From contig CAWADU010000003.1 of NCBI GenBank assembly GCA_963781025.1, positions 1,922,001 through 1,986,000 on the forward strand: a stretch of DNA of 64,000 nucleotides, given 5' to 3'. This document shows, in pieces, positions 1 to 8,409 of this stretch. A program made the position numbers and the translations under genes. This DNA is from Tardibacter sp963781025 (GTDB lineage Bacteria; Pseudomonadota; Alphaproteobacteria; Sphingomonadales; Sphingomonadaceae). Positions within the stretch are counted from its first letter, which is position 1, and every line of letters begins with the position of its first letter. The notes beneath the pieces are model-generated. The model made no database searches. It worked only from the letters and a program-made list of their open reading frames with translations, and had not been told where the DNA came from.

Positions 1-896
1 TCCGCCAGCATCTGGACGAGCTGGTTATAGACATCGACATAGTTGCCGACCGCGGTCTTCAGCGTCGCCGTGTCATAGTTGCTGCTGACCGTGACGGCAG
101 CGCCGGGATCCGCCTTCAGAAGATCGAGCTTCACCCCGTCGATCAGGTCGGTAACGCTGTTGGTCGCGCGTTCGACTGTGATCCCATCGACCGCAAGGAT
201 GCTGTTCTGCGCCGCTGTCGACCACGACATGCCCGATGTGCCGGGGCCGAATTCGAAAGCTTCCAGCCCGGCGCTGCCGTCGATCGTGAAGCCCTGCTCC
301 TTGCCGGTTTCACCCTTGATGACCAGGCGTGCGCCGCTCGCGTCCTGAACGATCGATGCCGTCAGCCCCGAATTCGACGCATTGATCGCCTGCTGCAGGC
401 CGACAAGGCTGTCGTTATCCGGCCCGATGGTGATCGTGACAGGCGCGCGGCTGCTCGCGGAAAATCCGCTGGGAGCAGGCACCGTGCCGCTTACCGTGCC
501 AAAATTGATCGTCAGCGTTCCCTGGCCGATGGCGGCATTTTTATTGGCGACCGGCGTGGACGCAATCGTCTGCCGCTGGGCAAGCTGCTGCACCTCGATA
601 GCGCTGGAGATGCCGGTGGGCTCGCCCGTGCCGGATGGGGAAACCGCGATGGTCGTTGCGTCGCTGCTCGTCGTTTGCCGGTCAAGCGCGCCGCTGCCCA
701 CCAGCGACCCGAGCGCCGTTGAAAAAGCGCCGAGTGCGGAGCTTACCTGCGACAGGCTGGATATCTTCGCCTCGACGTCGGTCTGCCGGGTCTTCAACAC
801 CGAATCGGACGGCGCGCGCTGGGCGGCGACCAGATCGGATATGAGCTGGGCCGTGTCTATGCCCGAACCGCTGCCAAGGGACGTCAAGATCGACAT
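1..896 (-). CDS. fliD: Flagellar filament cap / hook-associated protein 2 (FliD), C-terminus cut by window edge
   Basis: FliD caps the growing filament and helps fold exported flagellin at its tip. The reverse-strand frame is open from the ATG at 896 down to position 1 without a stop. It begins MSILTSLGSGSGIDTAQLI, the typical FliD start (short glycine/serine stretch, then a D0 helix), followed by a coiled-coil-prone segment around residues 30-60 and a serine/threonine-rich beta region. About 298 residues are present; the C-terminal D0/D1 part lies outside the window. It is separated from flhB by 127 nt that carry their own FliA-type promoter, so it looks like a late gene rather than the last gene of the fliK-flhB operon. 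fliS, its usual neighbour, would lie beyond the left edge. Confidence 0.9.
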   Translation of the reverse strand, partial: MSILTSLGSGSGIDTAQLISDLVAAQRAPSDSVLKTRQTDVEAKISSLSQVSSALGAFSTALGSLVGSGALDRQTTSSDATTIAVSPSGTGEPTGISSAIEVQQLAQRQTIASTPVANKNAAIGQGTLTINFGTVSGTVPAPSGFSASSRAPVTITIGPDNDSLVGLQQAINASNSGLTASIVQDASGARLVIKGETGKEQGFTIDGSAGLEAFEFGPGTSGMSWSTAAQNSILAVDGITVERATNSVTDLIDGVKLDLLKADPGAAVTVSSNYDTATLKTAVGNYVDVYNQLVQMLA

Positions 897-968
897 GGAC
901 TAACCCGTTCTTTCCATATTCCCGACCGTGACGAATCAGCAGCAGCGCATGCCGCTCCTGTTATCAAG

Positions 969-992
969 ACGACCGGACTGTCGTTGTTTTTA
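969..992 (-). promoter_or_regulatory. FliA (sigma-28)-type promoter of fliD
   Basis: Read on the minus strand, TAAA (992-989), exactly 15 nt, then GTCGT (973-969), about 75 nt before the fliD start. The same TAAA-N15-GTCGT arrangement stands before fliC, motA and the flgP-like gene. It resembles the enterobacterial FliA consensus TAAA-N15-GCCGATAA. Assignment to FliA is inferred from shared architecture and from the late class of the genes. Confidence 0.7.
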
Positions 993-1023
993 GGGACAAA
1001 TTGTCGATAAAAGCTGAATCCGC

Positions 1024-2151
1024 TCATAACGGGCGGCCGTTTTCGTCGAAACGGGCGGCGTCGGGCACCTCCACCATCGGCTGGGCCAGCCGGTCGCGCT
1101 CGATGGCGAACACGAAGGCAAGCACGCTCGCGACCGCGATATAGAGGTCGTCGCGGATTTCCTGCCCGACCTTCGAGGTGAAGAACACCGCGCGGGCAAG
1201 CAGCGGATAGCTCAGCACCGGCACTTCATTTTCCGCCGCCAGTTCGCGGATGACCTCGGCCACCAAGTCCTTGCCCTTGGCAACGACCACGGGCGCGCGG
1301 TCGCTGTTCCGGTCGTAACGAAGCGCAACGGCGAAATGCGTCGGGTTGGTCAGCACGACATGCGCTTCGGCCATGCCCTTGCGGACATTGTTGCGGGTCG
1401 CCTCGCGCTGCTTGCGGCGAACGGCCATCTTCACTTCGGGCGAGCCTTCGGTCTGCTTCAACTCGTCCTTCACCTCCTGCCTGGACATCCGCAGCTTTTG
1501 CATGAGCTGGATGATCTGGAGCGGCACGTCGACACCGGCCACGACCAGCAGCGCGAACGACAACAGCAACAGGAAGACAATCGCGAGATGGCCGGTATGG
1601 GCAATCGCGGCGCCAATATCCTCGGCGCCGAGCGCGGCGATATCGCGCGCATAGCTTGACAGCATCCACCAGCCGATTGCGCCGACCAGGACCACTTTCA
1701 GCAGGGACTTGCCAAGTTCCGCCAGCCCCTGTGTCCCGAAGATGCGCTTGGCATAATTGGCCGGGTTCATCCGCGAAAATTTGGGCGCCCAAAGCGAGGC
1801 GTTGAACTGGAAGGAGCCGAGCAGCGCCTGGCTGCCGAGCGCAGCGACCACGCAGGCCAGGAACATTCCGGCGAGCGGCCATGCGACGATTCCGGCAAGC
1901 GTCCAGACCGCGCGGCCGGGCTGGAAATCGACCCCGCCCTGACGGATGCCGGCAAGCCCGATCCGCATCACATTCTGTAGCGATGCGACCATCCATCCGC
2001 CCGCCAGCGCGAGATAGCCCGCGCCCGCCACCATCACCAGCGCAGTCGTCAGTTCGCGGGATTTGAGGACATCGCCCTTTTCGCGCGCCTCGCGGCGGCG
2101 CTTTTCGGTGGGCGCTTCGGTTTGATCGTCCTTTTCGGGTTTGTCGGACAT
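1024..2151 (-). CDS. flhB: Flagellar type III export switch protein FlhB
   Basis: Inner-membrane component of the flagellar export gate that switches substrate specificity from rod/hook to filament proteins. The 375-residue product has the charged N-terminus with EAPTEKRRREAREKG, four membrane helices, and a cytoplasmic domain carrying the autocleavage motif NPTH at residues 269-272. The C-terminal tail continues about 25 residues beyond the conserved domain. It follows fliR by 4 nt and is the last gene of the fliK-fliL-fliM-fliN-fliO-fliP-fliQ-fliR-flhB series. Length and motifs are normal, so switching should be functional, although its partner FliK is frameshifted here. Confidence 0.96.
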   Translation of the reverse strand: MSDKPEKDDQTEAPTEKRRREAREKGDVLKSRELTTALVMVAGAGYLALAGGWMVASLQNVMRIGLAGIRQGGVDFQPGRAVWTLAGIVAWPLAGMFLACVVAALGSQALLGSFQFNASLWAPKFSRMNPANYAKRIFGTQGLAELGKSLLKVVLVGAIGWWMLSSYARDIAALGAEDIGAAIAHTGHLAIVFLLLLSFALLVVAGVDVPLQIIQLMQKLRMSRQEVKDELKQTEGSPEVKMAVRRKQREATRNNVRKGMAEAHVVLTNPTHFAVALRYDRNSDRAPVVVAKGKDLVAEVIRELAAENEVPVLSYPLLARAVFFTSKVGQEIRDDLYIAVASVLAFVFAIERDRLAQPMVEVPDAARFDENGRPL

Positions 2152-2155
2152 GCCG

Positions 2156-2932
2156 TCACATCCTCAGCCACAGACCGGCCTGATCAAGCCCGGTGTTGGC
2201 TGCCGACTGCATGAGATGGCTCATCGCCGGAAAGGCGATAGCGAGCACGACAAAGCCGGTCATCAGCGTCAGCGGCAGGCCGACCGCAAAGATATTGAGC
2301 TGGGGCGCGGCGCGGGTCAGCACGCCGACCAGCAGGTTCAATCCGAACAACGCGAAGCCGACCGGCAGCGCAATGGCCAGACCGCCCGCGAAGACATAAC
2401 CGCCGAATTTCAGGATTTCCCAGAAATGGTCGCGGTCGAGCCAGCCCCCGCCCAGCGGCATCAACCGGTAGCTTTTGACCACAAGCTCCACGAGAACAAG
2501 ATGCCCGTTCAGCGAAAGGAAGATCAGCGTCATCAGGATCATCAGGAACTGGCCGACCACCGCGCTGTGATTGCCGCTTTGCGGATCGGCCATGTTGGCA
2601 AAGCCGAGGCCGATCGAATTGGCGATATATTCGCCCGCGAGCAGCGGCGCCGCAAAGGCGAGCTGGACGATGAAGCCAAGCGAAAGGCCAATCATCGCCT
2701 CCTGCGCGATGATCGCGAAGCCCTGAATCGTGAGCGGATCGGCGGGCACGTCGAGCGGGTGAAGGCCGAGCACCAGCACGCCGATAGCGCCCGCAAGCAC
2801 CACCCGCACCTGGACCGGCACGCCGACCGCCGAAAAGATGGGCGCAGCGACCAGCGTCCCGCCGATCCGCAGCATGGCGAACATCAGCTGGACCAGCCAC
2901 GCCTCGATCCCGATGGAGGAAAGACCGGTCAA
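2156..2932 (-). CDS. fliR: Flagellar export gate protein FliR
   Basis: Multi-span inner-membrane protein that forms the export gate core with FliP and FliQ. The chosen start is TTG at 2932 (product 258 residues, beginning with TGLSSIGIEAWLVQL after the initiator). It has a purine-rich ribosome-binding site (GAGGAAAGAGG) just upstream and lies just after the fliQ stop. The only ATG upstream in frame (2977) would overlap fliQ by 29 nt and add a non-conserved charged stretch. About six hydrophobic segments are visible. fliQ, fliR and flhB are tightly packed, as expected for co-translation. Confidence 0.93.
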   Translation of the reverse strand: MTGLSSIGIEAWLVQLMFAMLRIGGTLVAAPIFSAVGVPVQVRVVLAGAIGVLVLGLHPLDVPADPLTIQGFAIIAQEAMIGLSLGFIVQLAFAAPLLAGEYIANSIGLGFANMADPQSGNHSAVVGQFLMILMTLIFLSLNGHLVLVELVVKSYRLMPLGGGWLDRDHFWEILKFGGYVFAGGLAIALPVGFALFGLNLLVGVLTRAAPQLNIFAVGLPLTLMTGFVVLAIAFPAMSHLMQSAANTGLDQAGLWLRM

Positions 2933-2948
2933 AATTTGCCCTCTTTCC

Positions 2949-3218
2949 TCACCGCACCAGATCCGGAATGCGGGCATAGATATCGATGGTGAAATCCATC
3001 AGCAGGCCCATCATCAGCCCGCCGAACAAGCCAAGGCAGACGAGCACGGCCAGCAGCTTCGGAACGAACGAAAGCGTCGCCTCGTTGATCGAGGTCGCGG
3101 CCTGCACCATCCCCAGCAGCACACCGACGGCGAGCGCGGGGATGATGACGGGGGCCGACACCAGCACCAGGATCCAGAGCGCCTGGCCCGCGACGGAAGT
3201 GAAATATCCAGCATCCAT
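2949..3218 (-). CDS. fliQ: Flagellar export gate protein FliQ
   Basis: Small 89-residue protein with two hydrophobic helices (about residues 12-40 and 50-75). The conserved central motif GMVQAATSINEATLSFVPK matches the FliQ family, which assembles as four copies in the FliP5Q4R1 gate. It sits 15 nt after fliP and immediately before fliR. Length is typical. Confidence 0.96.
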   Translation of the reverse strand: MDAGYFTSVAGQALWILVLVSAPVIIPALAVGVLLGMVQAATSINEATLSFVPKLLAVLVCLGLFGGLMMGLLMDFTIDIYARIPDLVR

Positions 3219-3233
3219 TTCGCTATCCTCCCG

Positions 3234-4109
3234 TCAACTGGCGAAGAAACTGCCGGCCAGCGAGCCCATGGTGAGCGCCCAGCCGTCGACGAGCACGAAC
3301 AGCAGCAGCTTGAACGGCAGCGAGATCAAGGTCGGCGACAGCATCATCATGCCCAGCGACATAAGGACGGCGGCAACGACGAGATCGATCACGAGGAAAG
3401 GAAGGAAGATCAGGAACCCGATCTGGAAGGCCGTCTTCAGCTCGCTCGTGACGAAGGCGGGCAGCAGCACGGAGAAAGGCACCGCCTCGCGGCTGGCGTA
3501 GGGCTGGTCCTTCTTGAGATTGGCGAACAGCAAGATGTCCTTTTGCCGCGTCTGCCCCATCATGAACTTGTGGAGAACCGCCCCGCCCTTTTCCACCGCC
3601 GTATCGATCGGCATCGTGTTCGCCGCATAGGGCTTGAATGCGACCTCGTTGATCTGATTGAGCGCGGGGCTCATCACGAAAAAGGTCAGGAACAGCGACA
3701 GGCCGATCAGCACCTGATTAGGCGGCGTCTGGGCGAGGCCGAGCGCCTGCCGGAGGATCGAGAGCACGATGATGATCCGGGTGAACGCCGTCATCATCAG
3801 GATCACCGCCGGCAACACCGACAGCAGCGTCATCAGGACGAGGACCTGCAGCGACAGCGACAGTGGCTGGTGTGCGCCCGGCGCGGCCGATCCACTCAGC
3901 GCGTCCGCCGCGAACTGCATCGGCGAAGGACCGGCCGTTGCGGGCGCCGCCTGGGCATGGGCGGCCGTGGCAAAGAGGAGGAGAGCCAGAATTATGACTG
4001 CCGCCAGCACCGCGCAGGCCGCAGCCCGCGAACGCGAATGCGGGACGTTATTCGAAGAGGCCGTGTCGTGCCCGTGCGGAAACGACCGGAAAAGGATTTC
4101 AGCGCGCAT
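3234..4109 (-). CDS. fliP: Flagellar export gate protein FliP
   Basis: The 291-residue product has a cleavable hydrophobic N-terminal segment (about residues 30-52, ending AHAQA). The FliP core follows: TAFTRIIIVLSILRQALGL, TPPNQVLIGLSLFLTFFVM and the C-terminal helices with SLGMMMLSPTLISLPFK. It forms the five-fold ring of the export gate in the inner membrane. The ATG at 4109 overlaps the end of fliO by 11 nt. The N-terminal extension before the signal segment (about 28 polar residues) is longer than in enteric FliP; an internal start would shorten it, but no better one was seen. Confidence 0.95.
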   Translation of the reverse strand: MRAEILFRSFPHGHDTASSNNVPHSRSRAAACAVLAAVIILALLLFATAAHAQAAPATAGPSPMQFAADALSGSAAPGAHQPLSLSLQVLVLMTLLSVLPAVILMMTAFTRIIIVLSILRQALGLAQTPPNQVLIGLSLFLTFFVMSPALNQINEVAFKPYAANTMPIDTAVEKGGAVLHKFMMGQTRQKDILLFANLKKDQPYASREAVPFSVLLPAFVTSELKTAFQIGFLIFLPFLVIDLVVAAVLMSLGMMMLSPTLISLPFKLLLFVLVDGWALTMGSLAGSFFAS

Positions 4110-4401
4110 TGCCCTGCCCTTCCTCTACCCGGAAGGCCGGTGCAGCCGTCTCGCTCAGGAGATTCGCGCCGGTCTTGGTGACGGCGAGCAGCAGGCGCTT
4201 GTCGGCGAAATCGACCACCGCCAGTTTCACGCCGGGGGTCAGGAACACCGTTTCGGAAAGCCGGGCGATGGCGCGGCTTTTGCCCGCCCGTGCGTTGAGA
4301 CCACCCAGATTATAGCGCTTGGCGAGCCACAGTCCGCCCACGATCATCGCGCAGATGAGCGGCAGCATGATCGCCAGCCGCAACAGATAGTCCCCGATCA
4401 A
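4099..4401 (-). CDS. fliO: Flagellar export gate assembly protein FliO
   Basis: A 100-residue protein with one N-terminal membrane helix (about residues 7-26, LAIMLPLICAMIVGGLWLA) and a short cytoplasmic beta domain containing VFLTPGVKLAVVDFADKRL, typical of the poorly conserved FliO family. FliO assists assembly of the FliP ring. Assignment rests on this architecture plus its place between fliN and fliP. It overlaps fliP by 11 nt, suggesting translational coupling. Confidence 0.85.
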   Translation of the reverse strand: MIGDYLLRLAIMLPLICAMIVGGLWLAKRYNLGGLNARAGKSRAIARLSETVFLTPGVKLAVVDFADKRLLLAVTKTGANLLSETAAPAFRVEEGQGNAR

Positions 4402-4430
4402 AACACATCCCCCGTCAAGAATTTGACGCG

Positions 4431-4748
4431 TCAGATGTCTTTGACGCGCTCTCCCGGTGCGACGATGTCGGTAATCCGTATGCCGAAGCGCCCGCCCACC
4501 GTCACAACCTCACCCTTTGCAATGAGTGTGCCATTTGCGAACACATCGAGCGGCGATCCCGCCTGGCGGTCGAGTTCGACGACACTGCCCTCGTTGAGGT
4601 TCAGCAGGTCGCGGATCTTGAGCTGCGCGCCGCCGACCTCGACCGACAGGCGCACGTCGATTTCCTGAAGCAGCCGAAGGTTCGGGCTGCCGTTCTTCCA
4701 AAGCTCTTCACCGGCGGCGTCCGCCGTCTGGGCAAGATTGTCTTCCAT
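4431..4748 (-). CDS. fliN: Flagellar motor switch protein FliN
   Basis: A 105-residue C-ring protein. The C-terminal two-thirds is the SpoA/FliN-FliM domain: LLQEIDVRLSVEVGGAQLKI, LNEGSVVELDRQAGSPLDV, NGTLIAKGEVVTVGGRFGI. The N-terminal 25 residues are acidic and variable. It lies 17 nt downstream of fliM and works with it and FliG in torque generation and direction switching, and as docking site for FliH. Confidence 0.95.
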   Translation of the reverse strand: MEDNLAQTADAAGEELWKNGSPNLRLLQEIDVRLSVEVGGAQLKIRDLLNLNEGSVVELDRQAGSPLDVFANGTLIAKGEVVTVGGRFGIRITDIVAPGERVKDI

Positions 4749-4765
4749 GTCGTCTCGTCTCCTGT

Positions 4766-5755
4766 TCAGCGGTTTGTGGCGGCGTGCGGCGCGGCGATGG
4801 CGCGGATCTGCAGCGCTGCGTTGCCATTGGCTTCGCCGGGCGTGCCGATGCCGAAGGTCGTCCGCTCGACCAGCATGTGCAGTTCTTCGGGAACGTTGAT
4901 CGGGATGACGTCACCGATTTTCAGCGCAATGATGTTCCTGAGCGGCACCGTCGGCTCGGCGAGGATCGACCGTACCGGCAGCGCGACGTCGAGCAGCGCG
5001 GCCCTGAGGCGCTTGTCCCATAGCGGATCGGCGTTTCCCGGTTCGGTGATGACCCGCATCCGGAGCAGCGGCAGCAGTGGCTTCAACGCCTGCAGCGGAT
5101 AGACGATGTCGACCGGCGAGCTCGTCCCGCGCGGCAAGGTGACGAGAAAGCGCGTCACCACGACCATGTCGTCCGCCTCCAGAAAGGAGAGGAACTGGGG
5201 ATGGCTTTCGCTGCTGATGCGGCTGAATTGGAGACCGAAGATATCGGCCCATGCGGCATTCAGCGAAGCGAAAATGCGCTCAAGCACCGCCTGCACCACG
5301 CGATCCTCGGCGGCCGTGAACTCGGGCAGACGATGCACCGGGGGTTCGCCTTTGCCGCCATAATAGGCGTCGACCAGCGCGCCGACGAGGTCGGGCTTGA
5401 AGACGATCAGTCCGTGGCCCCTCAACGGCTCGATCCGCACGATGTTGAGACTCAGGAAATCGTCGAAGCCGTCCGAGTAGCTCTCGAAGGCCTCAAGCGT
5501 CACCGAGCCCGCGCTGACCTTGGGCTGCACCCTCAGCATCGGCTGGAAAACCTGCCGCATGCCGCGCGCCAGCCGCTCGTTGAGCAAATGCAGCGCATGG
5601 AGGTCGCCAAAGCCACGGTCGCTGCCCACGCCCAGGGCATAGGCTGCGACATCGCCATCGGGCATCACGCCGGCATTCGACGGGATGCTGCCGTCGGCGA
5701 TGCCCTGCCGCAACGCCTCGATTTCTTCCTGGCTGAGATTGAGATCAGACGTCAT
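4766..5755 (-). CDS. fliM: Flagellar motor switch protein FliM
   Basis: A 329-residue C-ring protein. The N-terminus has LSQEEIEALRQGIADG, a FliM-type CheY-P-binding helix in variant form. The middle CheC-like domain runs about residues 50-230, and the C-terminal SpoA domain includes KIGDVIPINVPEELHMLVE. Length is typical. It is placed 8 nt after fliL and 17 nt before fliN. Since the window has no che genes, its chemotaxis input must be encoded elsewhere. Confidence 0.95.
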   Translation of the reverse strand: MTSDLNLSQEEIEALRQGIADGSIPSNAGVMPDGDVAAYALGVGSDRGFGDLHALHLLNERLARGMRQVFQPMLRVQPKVSAGSVTLEAFESYSDGFDDFLSLNIVRIEPLRGHGLIVFKPDLVGALVDAYYGGKGEPPVHRLPEFTAAEDRVVQAVLERIFASLNAAWADIFGLQFSRISSESHPQFLSFLEADDMVVVTRFLVTLPRGTSSPVDIVYPLQALKPLLPLLRMRVITEPGNADPLWDKRLRAALLDVALPVRSILAEPTVPLRNIIALKIGDVIPINVPEELHMLVERTTFGIGTPGEANGNAALQIRAIAAPHAATNR

Positions 5756-5763
5756 GTCGCTGC

Positions 5764-6324
5764 CTATTGGATGACGAAGCTGGTGAAATAGACCTGGGAA
5801 ACGCCGCCGAAGCCGGTCTTGGCTTCCAGCGTCTTGTTGATCGCCCCGCGCAGGCGGCGCTGCAGCGCTTCCTTGCCGGCGACGGTGGCGATCTGGTCGG
5901 CCGATTGTTCGGCCAGCACGCCGAGCACGGCCGAGCGGATGGCGGGCTCGTTCTTGTCCACCGCCTCGGTCACCTTGGCGTCATAGGTGGTGGCGACGCC
6001 GATGCCGACCTGGATGTAGCGGTTGGGATCGAGGAGGTTGGACGTGAATTCCTTCTTCATCTCGAAATAGGTGGTTTCATAATGGCCGTCGCCGTCGGCA
6101 TCGACCTGCTCGGGCGCTTCACCCGCTTCCTTTTTGACATGATGCGGCTTGTCGGGATCCTCTTTGTGGGATGATCCACCACCGCCGAGAAGCCCGCTCG
6201 ATGCGGCATAGAAGCCGCCGCCCGCGCCAGCGCCCACCAGCACCAGCCCGCCGATGACGGGGACAAGCAGGCCCAGCAGCTTGCTCTTTTTCTTGGGTGC
6301 GGGTGCTTCGGTCGTATCGTTCAT
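5764..6324 (-). CDS. fliL: Flagellar basal body-associated protein FliL
   Basis: A 186-residue single-span inner-membrane protein. A short basic cytoplasmic N-terminus (PAPKKKSK) is followed by a membrane helix at about residues 15-45, and the periplasmic domain ends in VYFTSFVIQ, the conserved FliL end. FliL associates with the stator and modulates torque. The gene follows fliK by 32 nt and precedes fliM by 8 nt. Confidence 0.93.
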   Translation of the reverse strand: MNDTTEAPAPKKKSKLLGLLVPVIGGLVLVGAGAGGGFYAASSGLLGGGGSSHKEDPDKPHHVKKEAGEAPEQVDADGDGHYETTYFEMKKEFTSNLLDPNRYIQVGIGVATTYDAKVTEAVDKNEPAIRSAVLGVLAEQSADQIATVAGKEALQRRLRGAINKTLEAKTGFGGVSQVYFTSFVIQ

Positions 6325-6356
6325 GGTCCGGGTCTCTGTTCTCTAATGAAGGGTTG

Positions 6357-7909
6357 TCAGGCGTAGCGTTCGAATGCGGTCAGCCTGGCGACGCGGCTCG
6401 CGATCGCGGTGAGCGCGGATCGCGGGGCCTTGGAGATGAACGGCTGCGCATCCTGCCGGTCATTGCCGCCGCCGTTGCCTTTACCGTTGCTGTTGCTGTT
6501 GCCGCCCACGTCGACGGAGGTTTGTTCCAGCCTGACGCCGCGATTTTCCATCATCGACTGCAAGCGCGGCGCGGCATCGGCGATGAACGATTGGGCGGCG
6601 GCCGTCTCCACGGTGAAATGCACCTTCACCTGCCCGCCATTGGTTTCCAGCCGGATCGAAAGATCGCCCAGTTCGCGCGGGCGCAGATGGAGCCGCGCCT
6701 CGCGGTTGTCGCTGCTGATCAGCGTCTGCACGTCGCTCGACAGCCGGTCGACCCATTGATCCTCGACCGAATTGCCGATCAGCAGGTCCTCGAGCGCTTG
6801 CTGGTGCACCGGAGCGTGAGGCGCTGGCGCAATGCTGGTCGCCACCGCGGCATGGGCGGGAAGCGGGGCAAGACCGGGCGACTGGGGGACAGAAGATTGC
6901 TGGCCGAAGGAACATCGGCCTTGGCGTCGACGACAGGCGGCACATCCGGTTTGGCATTCTCATGCTTCGTCCGCGTCGTGCTGGATGTTGGAGCTTGCGT
7001 TCGGGCTTCTGCCGCGCTCGCAGCATCCACCAGGGCATTGGCATCGCTGGAGGCAATGTCCTTTGGAAGCGCATGGCCCTGGGCTTCCGGAACGGGAGCC
7101 TTTGCGGATGCCGGTGGCGCGGCGGCTGAAGCGGCATCATCGCCATCGGCGTCGCTCACGACGGGCAGCGGCTGCAATACCGCCATCGCCGGTCTGGACC
7201 GGGGCGCGGATCGCGTTGGCGATATCGTCAAGGCCTCGGGCGAAGCTGGAGGGACCGAGGCGGGCACGGGCCCAGCCGGATCCGTCGCTGGCTCGTCCCC
7301 CTTCGCGATTTGCGGCGCGACCTGAGCTGCCGCAACGGCAATTGCGGGAATATCGATCGGTGTCGGTGACTGCTGGGGAACGGCGCTGTTCGGATTATCG
7401 GCGTCGGCCGAGGCGTCGTCGTTTTTGGCGTCGCCATCCTCGCCTGACTGGATGTCGCCGATGTCAGGCGTCATCTCGGAAGAGCCAGGCGGCACGGCAG
7501 CCTGCGGAAGTCCAGCCGGAATGCAATCGGCTGCCTTATCCGCCGGTTTTCCCTTCGCCTTGCCCGCCAGCCCCAGCGTTTCGGCGATCATCAACAATGT
7601 CTGCACCGGATTTTCCGCCGCATCCTGCGACGCTGGGGCATTTGTCGCATCTGCCCCGACCGCCGATGTTTCGCCGGCCCCCGGCAGGGCAATAGCGGCC
7701 CCCGGCAGGGCAATAGCGGACCCCGGCGGGGCAATGGCGGGCGTCGGGTTCCCGACATCGCCCGTCGGCGCTCCGTCGTCGGCGACGCCAGCTTGCGCCA
7801 CTTCGCTCAGAAAGCGCGAAAAATCCTGTCCCGGTGAGCGGTTACCGGGATCCAGAGGCACGTCGGGCGCCGTCAATAAGTCGCTTAGACTGGTTGGTTC
7901 GATGGCCAT
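6357..7909 (-). pseudogene. fliK: Flagellar hook-length control protein FliK, split by a one-base frameshift
   Basis: FliK measures hook length and triggers the FlhB specificity switch. The N-terminal part (from ATG 7909, behind a GGAGG ribosome-binding site) is a long alanine/proline-rich low-complexity region. The conserved C-terminal hook-length domain (LHLRPRELGDLSIRLETNGG, then VKVHFTVETA) is in another frame, ending at 6357. The switch maps to a run of five C on the coding strand (5 G at 6884-6888). Restoring one base joins the frames as a single 517-residue protein, normal for FliK. As given, the N-terminal frame ends about 34 codons further on at 6779 and the switch domain is lost. 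A sequencing error is the simplest reading; a real mutation would give polyhooks. Confidence 0.88.
7677..7739 (-). repeat. Three 21-bp in-frame tandem repeats in fliK
   Basis: Units at 7677-7697, 7698-7718 and 7719-7739; the first two are identical and the third differs at four positions. They encode repeats of the type PGxAIAL in the low-complexity FliK linker. Because FliK acts as a ruler, gain or loss of units would change linker length by 7 residues each. Confidence 0.9.
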
Positions 7910-7940
7910 AATGCCTCCATTTGGTCGCTCGCCGACACCA

Positions 7941-7955
7941 GCAATATCCGTGCCA
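7941..7955 (-). promoter_or_regulatory. Sigma-54 promoter of fliK-fliL-fliM-fliN-fliOPQR-flhB
   Basis: Minus strand TGGCACG-GATA-TTGC, a full match to the RpoN -24/-12 consensus, in the fliJ-fliK gap about 32 nt before the fliK ATG. The -24 half also forms a perfect inverted repeat CGTGCCA-CTT-TGGCACG (7949-7965). A TCGG-N4-CCGA palindrome about 90 bp upstream (8042-8053, inside fliJ) may be an activator site. Implies fliK onward can be transcribed separately from fliE-fliJ. Confidence 0.82.
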
Positions 7956-7995
7956 CTTTGGCACGAGGCGAAGCCTTTCCCGGCAACGAGGGCGT

Positions 7996-8409
7996 CTAGC
8001 GCCCGCTACGGCGCGCGACGGCGTTGCGATCCTGCTTGCGCTCGGCTTCCCGAGCCTCCGCCGCCTCGGCGCGGGCGGCGAGTTCGTCGGCGGCGCGCTT
8101 CTGCCTGTGCGCCTCCAGCGTCCTTGTCCGCGCCTTATCGAGCGCAGCGCCGGCACGAGCCTCACGGTCTCGGGTAGAGACCAGCGCATTGCCCAGCCGT
8201 TCATATTGATGAACCATCGACTTCAGCGCGAAACTGTCCGCCTCGGCGGCGGCGGGGGCATAGACGTTGCGCAGACTTTCGATGCGGTTGGCCATATGGC
8301 GAAGCTGGTCAAGGTCGCGCAGCGCCTGCGCTTCTAGCGCCAGTGCTTGCCGTTTCTGCAGGGAACGGATGCGGGCGACGCGCGCCATGCGGTCGGCCTT
8401 GCCGCTCAT
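7996..8409 (-). CDS. fliJ: Flagellar export chaperone FliJ
   Basis: A 137-residue, almost entirely helical, charged protein forming a long antiparallel coiled coil (many A, E, R, Q; no strong hydrophobic core), as in the FliJ family. FliJ sits in the centre of the FliI hexamer like the gamma subunit of F1 and links it to FlhA. The start overlaps the fliI stop (TGATG), and it lies at the expected place between fliI and fliK. The sequence itself is weakly conserved, so position and coiled-coil nature carry the call. Confidence 0.87.
   Translation of the reverse strand: MSGKADRMARVARIRSLQKRQALALEAQALRDLDQLRHMANRIESLRNVYAPAAAEADSFALKSMVHQYERLGNALVSTRDREARAGAALDKARTRTLEAHRQKRAADELAARAEAAEAREAERKQDRNAVARRSGR

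Noticed and set aside
2838..4181. 447-codon plus-strand frame opposite fliR, fliQ, fliP
   Set aside because: Composition is His/Arg/Gln/Glu-rich as expected for an antisense shadow of GC-rich genes; three well-conserved flagellar genes occupy the other strand.
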